A DNA stretch of 64,000 nt from Streptomyces caeruleatus. GTDB taxonomy: Bacteria; Actinomycetota; Actinomycetes; Streptomycetales; Streptomycetaceae. Location of the stretch: NCBI RefSeq assembly GCF_001514235.1, contig NZ_KQ948929.1, positions 175,566-239,565 on the forward strand, read 5' to 3'. Of the stretch, positions 1 to 9,831 are shown piece after piece. The position numbers were made by a program, and so were the translations under genes. Position 1 is the first letter of the stretch; every line of letters starts with the position of its first letter. The notes under the pieces are model-generated. The model was not told where the DNA came from and made no database searches. It saw only the letters and a program-made list of their open reading frames with translations.

Positions 1-280
1 CCTGGCCCACTGCGTCTGCAGGAGGCGCGGGGCCGTGGCCGGTGCATCTCATTGAGGCTGGATCCCCGGATCTCTGCGGGAACAGCTCAGGACGGGTGCC
101 CGGCTCATCCGCGCGGCCGCCTTGAAGGTGCTCGCCACAGTGTCGTACGAGGGGGAGGCTGTTCCAGCGCCCCCGGGATCCACAACTCGTGAGTGACCAG
201 GTCCAGGGCCTAGCACATAGGTAAGGTCACTCCTCGCACGATCATCCGATCACGCGTTTGCCGCGCCGGGGGGCCGCCGC
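1..280. other. Left flank without a recognised gene
   Basis: I see no gene I can support here. A short minus-strand reading frame of about 55 codons (roughly 217 down to 50) contains PSYDTVASTFKAAAR but has no family I recognise and no clear ribosome site. The promoter of the following exported-protein gene is expected in the right half. Confidence 0.4.
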
Positions 281-2068
281 ATGTCCGCACCGAAATTCCC
301 GTTGAGCCGCAGAGCGGCCCTCACCGCGTTGGCCGGCGCCGCGGCAGGCGGCACCCTGCCACTCGCCACGGCGCGGGCCGCGAGCGCTGTCGGACCGGAC
401 GGACTCCCGGCGGCCACACCGGCACAGGCGGCAGCGGCACCGGCGGTGACGTCGGCCGAGTCCGCCGCTCAGCCGCCGGGCTTCCGGGTCCCCGTGCTGA
501 TCGACCCGGCCGACCCCTGGCACTACACCCCGCACCCGGCGGGCACGCTGACCACCCGTGTGATCACCGGCGGACTGGAGGTCTCGGACGACACCGGCGT
601 GATCGCGACGCTCACCACAGGAGCGCGGACGGTGACGCTGAAGGGAGCGCGGCGCTGGTTCACCGAGCAGAAGAAGGCGGTCCACGACGCCTTCGACCGG
701 ACCCCGCCCGCCGGCGGCTGGGGCATGTCCCCCGGCGGCGGGACCTGGTCCCACCACAACGGCGCCGACACGGACTACTTCGTCGACAGCGGCCGTGCGG
801 CCATCACACTCGCCGCCGGCAAGAGCCGCTACAGCCTGCTTCCCGACCACGGCATCGGCGACGTCTACGCCGCCGCTCGCTTCTCCTTCGACAAGCTGCC
901 CGCCGGGGCGCCCGCCTCCCTCGGCCTCGTCTTCGCCGCCCAGGACGTCAACAACCACTACCGGGCGCGTCTGATCGTCACCCCCGCCGGAGACGTCCAG
1001 CTCGTCCTGGAGAAGGAACTCGCCGACACCACAACCACCTTGAGCGCGGCGGTCACGGTCGGCACCGGCTTCACCGCGTTCGACCACTGGTGGGTCAGGG
1101 CCGAGAAGGCCGGCGACGTCCTGCGCGCCCGGGCCTGGCGGCACGTCACCACAGGCGTGGCCGACGAACCCACCACCATGTGGCACCACAGCGTCCGCGA
1201 CCCGGAAAAGGCCCCGGACGCCGTCTTCCACTCGGGCACGGCCGGCGTCCGGGCCCTCGCCTCGACCGGCGCCACCGTGCTCCCCCAGGCGCGCATCTAC
1301 GACTTCCGCGTCGACACCGCGACCTGGACCGACCCACCGGTCGTCACCCACGACACCTGGGTGAGAGTCCTCCCGCAGCCCTTCGACGGGGCCTGGACAG
1401 CCGACCTCGAACAGCAGATCCGCACCTGGGCCGGCGACACCTCGCCCGACGCCCTCGCCTACTCCTCGATGTACCGGCCGTACGCACCCGCCGTCCCCGA
1501 CCCCGCCCGCCCCACCACCCAGGTACTCGGCGAATCCGGCTACAGCAGTCCGCTGCCCTCCGGACTGCGCGAAGTGGGCGCCGACTTCCACGAATACATG
1601 GGGCTTCCCTGGACCTTCCCCAGCGGCGAGAGCATCACCCGGACCCCGGACCCGAAGTGGCTCAAGAACCTCGACTGCTCAGGCCTCGTCCGCATGGTCT
1701 ACGGCTACCACCTCGGCGTCCCCATGGGTCTGGCACCGGACAGCGCCGAGCGACGCCACCTGCCCCGCACCTCACAGTCACAGGCCGCCTCCAGTCCCGG
1801 CGTCCTCATCGCCCAGGCCACCGACACACCACCCCCGCTCGGCGCACTCCGGATCGGCGACCTGCTCTTCTGGAACGACCCCGACGACGGCGCCGTCTCC
1901 CACACCGGCATCTACATGGGCCCCGACCAACACGGCAAACACCGCTTCGTCTCCAGCCGCAAGACACCCAACGGCCCCACCATGGCGGACCTCGGGGCGA
2001 AATCCATCATCAACGGCTCCCCCGACGACCTCTACACCGACACACTCCGCGTCATCCGCCGCCTCTGA
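281..2068 (+). CDS. Exported NlpC/P60-like cysteine hydrolase
   Basis: Exported protein of 595 residues. The first 34 residues look like a Tat signal (SRRAALTALAG, then an Ala-rich region ending ARA-AS). Residues about 170-350 resemble a concanavalin/LamG-type beta sandwich, possibly carbohydrate binding. The C-terminal part (about 440-590) has an NlpC/P60 pattern: LDCSGLVR with Cys466 as likely nucleophile, GDLLFW, and SHTGIYM with His541. This family cleaves peptide bonds in cell-wall peptidoglycan or related amides. A G-rich stretch 5-10 bases before the ATG serves as ribosome site. It stands alone, with a 195-base gap to the next gene. The family call for the C-terminus is good; the substrate is unknown. 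Confidence 0.75.
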   Translation: MSAPKFPLSRRAALTALAGAAAGGTLPLATARAASAVGPDGLPAATPAQAAAAPAVTSAESAAQPPGFRVPVLIDPADPWHYTPHPAGTLTTRVITGGLEVSDDTGVIATLTTGARTVTLKGARRWFTEQKKAVHDAFDRTPPAGGWGMSPGGGTWSHHNGADTDYFVDSGRAAITLAAGKSRYSLLPDHGIGDVYAAARFSFDKLPAGAPASLGLVFAAQDVNNHYRARLIVTPAGDVQLVLEKELADTTTTLSAAVTVGTGFTAFDHWWVRAEKAGDVLRARAWRHVTTGVADEPTTMWHHSVRDPEKAPDAVFHSGTAGVRALASTGATVLPQARIYDFRVDTATWTDPPVVTHDTWVRVLPQPFDGAWTADLEQQIRTWAGDTSPDALAYSSMYRPYAPAVPDPARPTTQVLGESGYSSPLPSGLREVGADFHEYMGLPWTFPSGESITRTPDPKWLKNLDCSGLVRMVYGYHLGVPMGLAPDSAERRHLPRTSQSQAASSPGVLIAQATDTPPPLGALRIGDLLFWNDPDDGAVSHTGIYMGPDQHGKHRFVSSRKTPNGPTMADLGAKSIINGSPDDLYTDTLRVIRRL

Positions 2069-2263
2069 CCCACCAATCTCCGCGGGCCCGCGGCGCTTTG
2101 CCCGGGTTCGCGCGCCGACGTACTGCGCCAAAGTCTCTCGACCCATCGCGCACGGAACACAGGGTGCGGGGCCCTGTGACGCGCCATGCTTGACGCGACG
2201 CGGAGGCGGCAGCGCAGCCGACGCCGACACACATCGACGAGCGCGAAGACGTAGGGGGCGGCC

Positions 2264-5200
2264 GTGGGGAGAGACGCGGGGCGTCGGCGGCCTGGAAAGA
2301 GACGGGGACGCCGTGGCGTCGTCTCGGTGCTGGGAGGCGCGGCCCTGCTCGTGTCCCTGCTGATACCGCCCGGCCAGGATCCAGTGCCGGCCGCGGACTC
2401 AGCGCCTGCCTCCGCGTCTGGGCCGGTCAACTACGCGGTGGCCGTGGACCAGTCAGCCAGCATCACGGCCGAGACCATGAGGGCCCAGAAATCCGCCGTC
2501 AAGCGCATCGCGCTGGGCGACGTCTCCTCGTCCTCGCACGTCAGCGTCTTCGGCTTCGCCGCCGCCGAGAGCGCGGAACAGCGCGCGGTGGACCCGGTGT
2601 GCCCCCGCACCCCGATGGACGCGGCGGGCCGCGAGGCCGTCGGCAGCTGCGTGGACGAGTTACGTGCCCGCAAGCAGGGCGAGGGCGCCGGCACGGATCT
2701 GGCGAGCGCGATCCGGCACGGCGTGAACGATCTGTCCTTTGCCACGGACGACTCGCAGCCGCGGGTGCTCTTCCTGCTCACCGACGGAAGAATGGACGTC
2801 GCGGACAGCCCGCAGTACGGCGATCCGGCACACCGTCAGGCCGAGGGCGAGCGCCGGCTGAAGCTTGCGCTCAAGGACGCTGCAGCCAAGCAGGTGCAGA
2901 TCTGGCCGCTGGGCTTCGGCCCCGCCCTGGACCGGGGACAGCTCGACCGGATCGCCGCCGGGGGCTACCAGAAGGGCTGTGGAGAGCTTCCCTCCGCGAC
3001 TCCCAAGGCGCACACGGTCTCCGGGGCGCAGGACGTCGGCCCCGCGCTGGAGAAGGTCTTCGCCTCCGCTCTCTGCCTGCGCCACGAGGAGGGCACGAGC
3101 GGGCGGCCGCCGGCCGGCCTGGAGGTCGGTATCTCCCCGTTGGCGACCGTGGGCAGCATCGTCGTCGACAAGGGCGACGCCGAGGTGAAGATCACCTATA
3201 TCGACCCCAGCGGCCACAAGGTCCCCACCACCGGGGCGTACAAGAGCTCCCAGTTCGAGCGGGCGGGCGCCGATGGCACTGTGGAAGCGCTGAAGATCTT
3301 CAATCCCCTGCCCGGCACCTGGAAGGTGCGGGCCGAAGCCCCGGAGGGCCACAGGTCCCTGCCCGTCGCCGTCAGCGTGCTGTGGCAGGGCGAACTGCGC
3401 GGCGCCGTGACCATGGACCCGCCCTCGCCGCAGGCCGGCGAGAAGGTCACCGTGACCATGCGGCTGCAGACCCGCGAGGGCTACGAGATCAGCGATCCCG
3501 ACGACTACCAGGGGCTGCGTGTCCGCGCCGAGCTGACCGGCGACGGCTTCGCCCCGCGGGCCTTCGACCTCTCCGACGACGGCAAGGGACCCGATACCGA
3601 AGCTGGTGACGGCTCCCTCACCGGGGCTGTCACGATCCCCAGGGAAGCCGACGGGGCGTTCAAGGTGAAGACCACCCTGACAGCTCCAGGGCTGCGCACC
3701 GCCACCCGCAGCGAGGTCAGCACGGTCGCGTCCAGCGAGCGGCCCGTCACGGCCGCCCTGCTCGAACTGCCGCGTGGGGAGAGGCATCCCGGCGACAAGA
3801 TCGCCGCCGACCTGGCCGTCCGCAACACCACCGACACCCCGCACACGCTGCGGCTGTCCATCACTGACGTCAGTCCGGGGCTGCTGTCGGTCACTCCGGA
3901 CGAGATCGAGATCCGGCCCGGCGAACAGGCGACCCGAAGAGTGACGATCCAGGTGGCGCCCGCCGGCGCCTTCGGGGACCGTCTCACCGACGGACTGAGG
4001 CTTGTCGGCACCTTCTCCGTGGTCGACGTGACCGACTACGGCCGGGTGCTCGCACAGTCGCTGCTCTCGGTACCGATCACGCCGGAGCCCGCGTACTGGG
4101 AGAAGTTCGAGCCGGTCTTCTTCCCCACCACGCTCCTGGCCGCACTCTGCGCTGCGGGGGTCCTCGCCCTCGTCCTGCAGCGCCAGGGACTCAAAAGCCC
4201 CTCCGGGCTCGTACTGCCCGCGCCCCGGGAGGCCGGCGCAGTCCTCAGCGCGCGCACGGCGCGGCACGGCGGCGACGAGCAGCGGTCCGCATGGTCGTGG
4301 GCCGACGAGCCACGCACCTCCGCGGATGACGAGCCTCCCGTTCCGACTCCACGCCAAGAGGCGCGCCCGCCCACGCAGGCCGTCCCCCGTACCGCGGGTC
4401 ATGACAGTGACGACGGGTCGGTGGAGCCGCGGTGGCTGGTCGCGGAGCTGGCCGAGCAGACCCCGCCGGGACGGGAGGTACCCCTGCAGGTGCAGATCGT
4501 CCGGGACGGCCCCCGCGGGACGGGCGTGCAGCTGCGCCCCTTCCATCTCCCTCGTGAGGGTGCCCGGGTTCGGGTGACCGTCCATGCGACCGGCCTGGTC
4601 GTCCTCGACGAGCTGGTGCAGGAGTTGCACGTCCTGCCCGGCCGGGACTCGGACGTGCTGCTGTTCCGGCTGAAGGCTCCGATGCCAGGTCTCCACCGGG
4701 TGACCGTACGGGCCTACCGCAACGGCACCTTCCTCGGAGAGGTCACCTGCCAGATCTCGGTGGGACACGGCAGCGTCACGCGCGACGGTCCACCGCGCCA
4801 CGCTCCGCTGCCCTCCATGGCGTTCGATCCCGGGGAGGTCACTCTGCAGGTCCTCAAGGGGTCGACGGCCGGCACCTTCAGCTTCCAGCTGATCAGCGAG
4901 ACGTTCTACCCACCGGAGATCATTCACTTCGTGGGCGACTCGCGTACGGCCACGGAGCAGATCTACGCCGAGCTGAAGAGGGCTGCGAAGGCTGCGGCGG
5001 CCAACGGCGGCGAGAAGGACGCGCAGCGGCTGCGTGCCCGTCTGCGCAGTCACGGAGTGCAGCTGTGGAATTCCGCGGTGCCCCAGGCAGTCCAGAGGCA
5101 GTTCTGGGACCAGGCCGAGCGCGTCTCGGCCTTCACCGTCCTCGGAGAGCATGACGCCGTTCCCTGGGAGCTGCTCTATCCGCTCAACGTAGGACATGAC

Positions 5201-5872
5201 GACAGGGGTTTCCTTGCCGAGTGGCTGCCCGTGGTGCGCCGGGTGTTCAACCAGGACCGGGTCCGCAGTCTCAGCCTGCCCGGTGCGGCGTTCGTGGTTC
5301 CGCCGGGTTCCCCGGTCGACGCGAGCCTGGAAGTGGCGTCCCTGCGTGTCCGGTTGGGGACCGAGGTGGCCGACGGCGGCGTACTGACCGAACGGGCGGC
5401 ACTGACCGCGCTGATCGAGGACGGACACGCGGGTCTGCTCCACTTCGCCTGTCACAACGCCTTCACGGGCAGCGGCTCCTGCGTGACCATGGCCGACGGC
5501 CCCTTCGACCCCATCGACCTCGCCTCGGCCGCCCAGTTGCACACCCTGCGGCCCCATCGCCCTCTCGTGTTCTTCAACGCCTGCCGCAGCGCGGGCGAGA
5601 TCAACTGGTTCGGCGAGAGCCTGGGGTGGGCACCGCAGTTCCTCACCGCGGGTGCCGGTGCGTTCGTCGGCACGCTCTGGCCCGTACGGTCGCAGTCCGC
5701 TCTGCAGTTCGCCGAGGCCTTCTACGACGAGTTGATCGCCAACGGGCAGCCACTCGGCCACGCTTCGCTCGCCGCCCGACAGACCATCCGTGATGTGCAC
5801 GGCGGCGATCCCACATGGCTGGCCTACGCCGTGTACGGCAGCCCGGCGGCAACAGCCCACACCACCGAATGA
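2264..5872 (+). CDS. Receptor-like vWA - transmembrane - CHAT protease
   Basis: A 1202-residue protein with a striking order of parts. A basic N-terminus and hydrophobic stretch (about 18-36) act as signal or anchor. A von Willebrand A domain (about 55-275) has an intact MIDAS, DQSAS at 62-66, plus FLLTDGR. Beta-rich Ig-like stretches follow to about 600, then one membrane span near 619-640, a polar linker, and a C-terminal CHAT domain (about 900-1195). CHAT is a caspase/separase-fold protease; the dyad is visible as His1064 in HFACHN and Cys1107 in FNACRS. The topology suggests an outside metal-dependent ligand sensor joined to an inside protease. GTG start with GGGGG six bases upstream. Leu133 is encoded by TTA (2660-2662), implying bldA-dependent translation. 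Forms an operon with the next gene, 18 bases downstream. Confidence 0.85.
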   Translation: MGRDAGRRRPGKRRGRRGVVSVLGGAALLVSLLIPPGQDPVPAADSAPASASGPVNYAVAVDQSASITAETMRAQKSAVKRIALGDVSSSSHVSVFGFAAAESAEQRAVDPVCPRTPMDAAGREAVGSCVDELRARKQGEGAGTDLASAIRHGVNDLSFATDDSQPRVLFLLTDGRMDVADSPQYGDPAHRQAEGERRLKLALKDAAAKQVQIWPLGFGPALDRGQLDRIAAGGYQKGCGELPSATPKAHTVSGAQDVGPALEKVFASALCLRHEEGTSGRPPAGLEVGISPLATVGSIVVDKGDAEVKITYIDPSGHKVPTTGAYKSSQFERAGADGTVEALKIFNPLPGTWKVRAEAPEGHRSLPVAVSVLWQGELRGAVTMDPPSPQAGEKVTVTMRLQTREGYEISDPDDYQGLRVRAELTGDGFAPRAFDLSDDGKGPDTEAGDGSLTGAVTIPREADGAFKVKTTLTAPGLRTATRSEVSTVASSERPVTAALLELPRGERHPGDKIAADLAVRNTTDTPHTLRLSITDVSPGLLSVTPDEIEIRPGEQATRRVTIQVAPAGAFGDRLTDGLRLVGTFSVVDVTDYGRVLAQSLLSVPITPEPAYWEKFEPVFFPTTLLAALCAAGVLALVLQRQGLKSPSGLVLPAPREAGAVLSARTARHGGDEQRSAWSWADEPRTSADDEPPVPTPRQEARPPTQAVPRTAGHDSDDGSVEPRWLVAELAEQTPPGREVPLQVQIVRDGPRGTGVQLRPFHLPREGARVRVTVHATGLVVLDELVQELHVLPGRDSDVLLFRLKAPMPGLHRVTVRAYRNGTFLGEVTCQISVGHGSVTRDGPPRHAPLPSMAFDPGEVTLQVLKGSTAGTFSFQLISETFYPPEIIHFVGDSRTATEQIYAELKRAAKAAAANGGEKDAQRLRARLRSHGVQLWNSAVPQAVQRQFWDQAERVSAFTVLGEHDAVPWELLYPLNVGHDDRGFLAEWLPVVRRVFNQDRVRSLSLPGAAFVVPPGSPVDASLEVASLRVRLGTEVADGGVLTERAALTALIEDGHAGLLHFACHNAFTGSGSCVTMADGPFDPIDLASAAQLHTLRPHRPLVFFNACRSAGEINWFGESLGWAPQFLTAGAGAFVGTLWPVRSQSALQFAEAFYDELIANGQPLGHASLAARQTIRDVHGGDPTWLAYAVYGSPAATAHTTE

Positions 5873-5890
5873 CAAGGGGGAGTCAGCCAC

Positions 5891-7102
5891 ATGAAGGATC
5901 CGGTCTTCGTGATTCACGGCGTCGCCAACCGCAACCGAAAGGAGTTCACCTCAGTGGTGTCGGCGCTGGCCGCGGCGGCCGGCGTCGACATGGTGCCGGT
6001 CCATTGGGGCGATCTGGGCGCGCGGGACCAGTTCATCGACGCCGCGCTGCCCGTGTACCGCCCCGACGAGGCGGACGTCCTGCGAGACGGCCCGGACCCC
6101 GAAGCCCTCGTCGTCGCGCCTTTGGCAGCGGCCCTGTTCGACCATCCGCTCGACGAGGGCCGGCAGCTCTCGTACGTCGACGCCGCCGTTCGAGAACGCC
6201 TCGACGCACAAGGCGAGGACGAGTCCGAGTCCGGTGGACTGCGGGACCATGGGGGCCGCGACCACCTCGATCCCGATCAGATCCTTGAGTACGTGCGGGA
6301 AGCATGGGCCGACACCGAGTGGCTCTGTCGTACCGATGACGCGCAGTTGCTTCGGGAGACCGGCGGCGCTCTGGCACGCTCGATCCTGGACGAGGCCGAT
6401 CCGGAACTGGACGACGCGTACTACGGGTTGCGGGGTGGAGGAGCCGACGGCGACGGCCGCCTGCGCTCGCTGGTACGCCGTCGTCTGAACGACCTGGACC
6501 GTGTCGCGGGCGCAGCCGTCCAGGCGGTGGCAGCGCGGCTGAACCACGCGATGCGAAGCCGGTTCGGACCCGGCACCACACGTTTCCTCGGTGATGTGCT
6601 CGTCTACCAGCGCCATCAGGATGCCGTCCACGCACGCGTACGCCAGGTCATCGACGAAGTGGATCCCCGACTCGGACGCAGCCCCGACCGCCCGGTGCGT
6701 ATCGCCGCCCACAGTCTGGGCGGCGTCATCGCCGTCGACATGGCCACCGCCGCCGTCCCCCTGTGGACGGAATCGCTGGTCACGTTCGGCTCCCAAGCGG
6801 CCTTCTTCCATGTCTGCGACCCCAGGGGAGGCCAACTGGCTCCCTACGCGGGCAGCGTGCCCGTGCGTCTGCCGGTTTCCCTGAACCGCTGGACGAACCT
6901 CTGGGAACCACTGGACGTGCTGGCCTTCGCCGCTTCCAGGGTCTTCCGGCTGCACGACGGCACTGCTCCGGTCGACCTCCCCGTCCACCACCAGGCCAGC
7001 ACCGGCATGTGGACCCACTCGGCGTACTGGGACCTTCCCTACGTCGCCTCGGTCATCGGCGACGTCATGGGCCAGACCCAGCCGAGGCAGAACCTCCAGT
7101 GA
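5891..7102 (+). CDS. Alpha/beta hydrolase partner of the CHAT protein
   Basis: A 403-residue cytosolic-looking alpha/beta hydrolase. Visible marks are the N-terminal IHGVANR oxyanion strand, the nucleophile elbow AAHSLGG with Ser275, and a late His in WTHSAYWD that may complete the triad. AAGGGGGAG lies before the ATG, and only 18 bases separate it from the CHAT gene, so the two are probably co-transcribed. It is clearly homologous to the hydrolase at 14664-15902: both have IHG/VHG, HWGDLGAR/FWGEAHGAR, LGDVLVYQ/IGDILRYQ, HSLGGV, GSQA, RWTNLWEP/RWINVYDP and HSAYWD. Both sit beside caspase-fold proteases. The substrate is unknown (lipid, ester or peptide). It could be an effector released or activated by the CHAT protease; that is inference. 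Confidence 0.8.
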   Translation: MKDPVFVIHGVANRNRKEFTSVVSALAAAAGVDMVPVHWGDLGARDQFIDAALPVYRPDEADVLRDGPDPEALVVAPLAAALFDHPLDEGRQLSYVDAAVRERLDAQGEDESESGGLRDHGGRDHLDPDQILEYVREAWADTEWLCRTDDAQLLRETGGALARSILDEADPELDDAYYGLRGGGADGDGRLRSLVRRRLNDLDRVAGAAVQAVAARLNHAMRSRFGPGTTRFLGDVLVYQRHQDAVHARVRQVIDEVDPRLGRSPDRPVRIAAHSLGGVIAVDMATAAVPLWTESLVTFGSQAAFFHVCDPRGGQLAPYAGSVPVRLPVSLNRWTNLWEPLDVLAFAASRVFRLHDGTAPVDLPVHHQASTGMWTHSAYWDLPYVASVIGDVMGQTQPRQNLQ

Positions 7103-7288
7103 GGCGCCGGAAAACCGGTGGAACCGTGCCACTGCGTGCCATTACCGTGCTGCCGTTCCGAGTCGTCTGGTGAAGGGCGTGCCGTTGTACACCGTGTGAG
7201 ACCTCCCGAGTGCTGATCGGTCGCGCGTCGCGCCTATGCGCCGCGCTTCTTTCTGCTGCGGTTTTCTCACTGAAGACGGTGTACTTCT

Positions 7289-7861
<573 letters not shown>

Positions 7862-7880
7862 GCTAGTTCTCTTCGAGGCC

Positions 7881-7917
7881 GGGGGCCTGTCCGGCATGTC
7901 GTGCCGGGCAAGCCCCC
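7881..7917. terminator. Hairpin terminator between convergent genes
   Basis: Inverted repeat with 16-base arms (7881-7896 and 7902-7917) around a 5-base loop, with two imperfect positions, one of which can wobble pair. It lies between the ends of the DUF1062 gene and the convergent lipoprotein gene and could serve both. Confidence 0.6.
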
Positions 7918-7968
7918 AGTCCTGCCCCCTGCCCGCGCCCTGCGCGGCGCCCGGCCTTGCAGGGGCCC

Positions 7969-9153
7969 CTATCCGCGCTGCTCGTAGCGCCGCCAGCCGC
8001 GGCCGCCGTCGCGGGAGATCCACAGCCCCTCGCCCTTCACCAGGTCGTACGTCGCCGTCGTCGCGTCCGCGATGCCGTAGAGCACGGTTCCCTCGACCGT
8101 CAGCGAGGTGAACGCCGCCGGTGTCCTCAGCTCGTGGAAGGCGCGGTTGGCGCGGTCGGCGGCGAGCCAGTAGCGGCCGCCTTCCTCACCGACGAGCAGC
8201 CGTCCGTCCGCCAGCAGGTCAAGGACCAGTGACTCCGGGTCATGTTCGAAGTCCCGGAAGGGGATGCCGCCGTCGAGGAGCGTCCGCCAGTGCGCGCCGC
8301 CGTCCGTCGTCACCAGCAGGCCGCGTACGGCTTCGCCGTGGATGAGGGAAAGCGCCGCGGTCCCGCCCCGCGCGACGAGGGTGCCTCCTGTGTACGGCTT
8401 CGGGACGGCCCGGGAGCCGAGGGTGCGGCCCTCGCGCTGCCGTACGACGCGCTCGGGGTCTTCGGTCAGGGGCTGGTTCAGGCTCCATACAGTGCCGCGT
8501 TCGTCCACGGCGAGGCTGACAGCGTCCTCCGGTACCGCGGCCGGGGGCGCGACGGTACGCGTGGCAGGGCGGTAGATGAGGGACGGTTCCATCTCGGCGA
8601 GCAGGACGTCACCGGGGCGAGGGGCCGACGTGCCGCCGGTGACCACGACTTCGCGTCGCTCGCCGCGTAGGTCGAGAGCGTACGCGCCCTCGGCGTCCTC
8701 TCCCGGTGGCACCCGCACGAAGCCCCCGCGCACGCCCTTGAACGCGGGCGCTGCCGCCTCCGCGTTCGCGTGTTCCGCCTGCTCGGCGACCGTACGGCCG
8801 TCCGGGCCGACGATCCGCCAGGCCGTGGCGGCGGGTCCCTCGTCGTCCTCGACATTGTCGGCGCGGTACGTCAACAGCAGGGAGCCGTCGTCCGCGCGGA
8901 CCACGCCGGTAGGCGCGCCCGCCGCCTCGATGACATCGGCAGGGCTCGGGTGAGGGTCTTCGATGACACGTCTGTACCGTGCCTCGCGGTCCCCCGCCGC
9001 CCCGTCGCCGACGCCGACGCCGCTGGATACGTCCGGGCCGCAGGCAGTCAGGGCCAGTGCCGCACCCGCCACCACCGCAAACGCAACCGGAATCACGACC
9101 ACACGCCCGTCAGGGCGTTTCCCGCGTTCCCCGCGTTTCCCAAGCCACACCAT
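7969..9153 (-). CDS. Lipoprotein with BNR/beta-propeller-like repeats
   Basis: A 394-residue predicted lipoprotein. The start at 9153 (MVWLGKRGERGKRPDG) is preferred over an upstream ATG because it gives a typical signal peptide ending in the lipobox LTAC and has GAGG nine bases upstream. The mature part carries SLDGG/TTDGGAHWR and SRDGGRGWR motifs, the Asp-box (BNR) pattern of sialidase-like and other beta-propeller proteins, with no evidence of sialidase catalysis. It is probably membrane anchored and faces outward; its ligand is unknown. Transcribed alone, convergent with the DUF1062 gene. Confidence 0.7.
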   Translation of the reverse strand: MVWLGKRGERGKRPDGRVVVIPVAFAVVAGAALALTACGPDVSSGVGVGDGAAGDREARYRRVIEDPHPSPADVIEAAGAPTGVVRADDGSLLLTYRADNVEDDEGPAATAWRIVGPDGRTVAEQAEHANAEAAAPAFKGVRGGFVRVPPGEDAEGAYALDLRGERREVVVTGGTSAPRPGDVLLAEMEPSLIYRPATRTVAPPAAVPEDAVSLAVDERGTVWSLNQPLTEDPERVVRQREGRTLGSRAVPKPYTGGTLVARGGTAALSLIHGEAVRGLLVTTDGGAHWRTLLDGGIPFRDFEHDPESLVLDLLADGRLLVGEEGGRYWLAADRANRAFHELRTPAAFTSLTVEGTVLYGIADATTATYDLVKGEGLWISRDGGRGWRRYEQRG

Positions 9154-9288
9154 CGCCGCATCCTCACACGAGCAGCGCGGTCTCCGCTGGAAGGGAAACG
9201 GTGTGCCGTTGCAGCCAGCCGGGTTGGGGATACGAAGAGCCGACGGCCCCCGCAGCATCCCCACCCCGACCGTTGGACAAAGGCACGC

Positions 9289-9747
9289 TCAACCGGGCGT
9301 GATACGGCCGCGCCAGCTTCCGGATTCACTCCCCCGGTGCTCGATGTAGTCCTTGAAGCGCCGCATGTCGCCCTTGACGCGCCGGTCGATGGTCCCCAGC
9401 ACATCGGCGGCCTTCTCGGCGGCACCGCTCGCCTCGACGTCCATCACGAGTTCCACCCGGGTGTGGGTGTCGTCCACTCGCTGGAACCGGACCGTGCCCT
9501 TCTGCCGGGTGTCACCGCTGGTGGTGCGCCACGTGATCCGCTCGTCAGGGAGCTGGTCGACGATCTCGGTGTCGAACTCACGCCGTACCCCACCGATCTT
9601 GGTGGTCCAGTGATTGTGGCGGTCGTCGAGCTGCCTGACCTCCTCGACGCCTTCCATGAAGTTCGGGAACTCCTCGAACTGCGTCCACTGGTTGTAGGCG
9701 GTACCGAGGGGGACCTCGACCTCCACTGCTTCCTTGACCGTGCTCAT
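9289..9747 (-). CDS. SRPBCC (polyketide cyclase/dehydrase-like) protein
   Basis: A 152-residue START/SRPBCC helix-grip protein of the type annotated as cyclase/dehydrase: EVEVPLGTAYNQWTQFEEFPNFMEGV, then alternating strands and a long C-terminal helix (GTIDRRVKGDMRRFKDYIE). Such proteins bind hydrophobic ligands; many in this subgroup are stress-related and have no known reaction. The start at 9747 (MSTVKEAVEV) has GGAGG six bases upstream and is better than the ATG six codons earlier. It lies next to the rheA/hsp18 locus, which suggests a stress role, but no shared operator is visible. Confidence 0.75.
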   Translation of the reverse strand: MSTVKEAVEVEVPLGTAYNQWTQFEEFPNFMEGVEEVRQLDDRHNHWTTKIGGVRREFDTEIVDQLPDERITWRTTSGDTRQKGTVRFQRVDDTHTRVELVMDVEASGAAEKAADVLGTIDRRVKGDMRRFKDYIEHRGSESGSWRGRITPG

Positions 9748-9831
9748 CTCGTTGCCTCCTTTCAAGGCCGCGAGTACCCACCAGCTCGCTCTCTACAAGA
9801 GACGCCGGTCATCGAACCGAGCACTCGCCGC

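Noticed and set aside
20..217. Possible transposase remnant on the minus strand near the left edge
   Set aside because: Only about 55 codons, no recognised motif and no repeat ends, so it cannot be supported.
2660..5917. Long minus-strand open frame (1085 codons) opposite the vWA-CHAT gene
   Set aside because: Its translation is Arg/Gly/Pro-rich without motifs; the plus strand has recognisable domains throughout.
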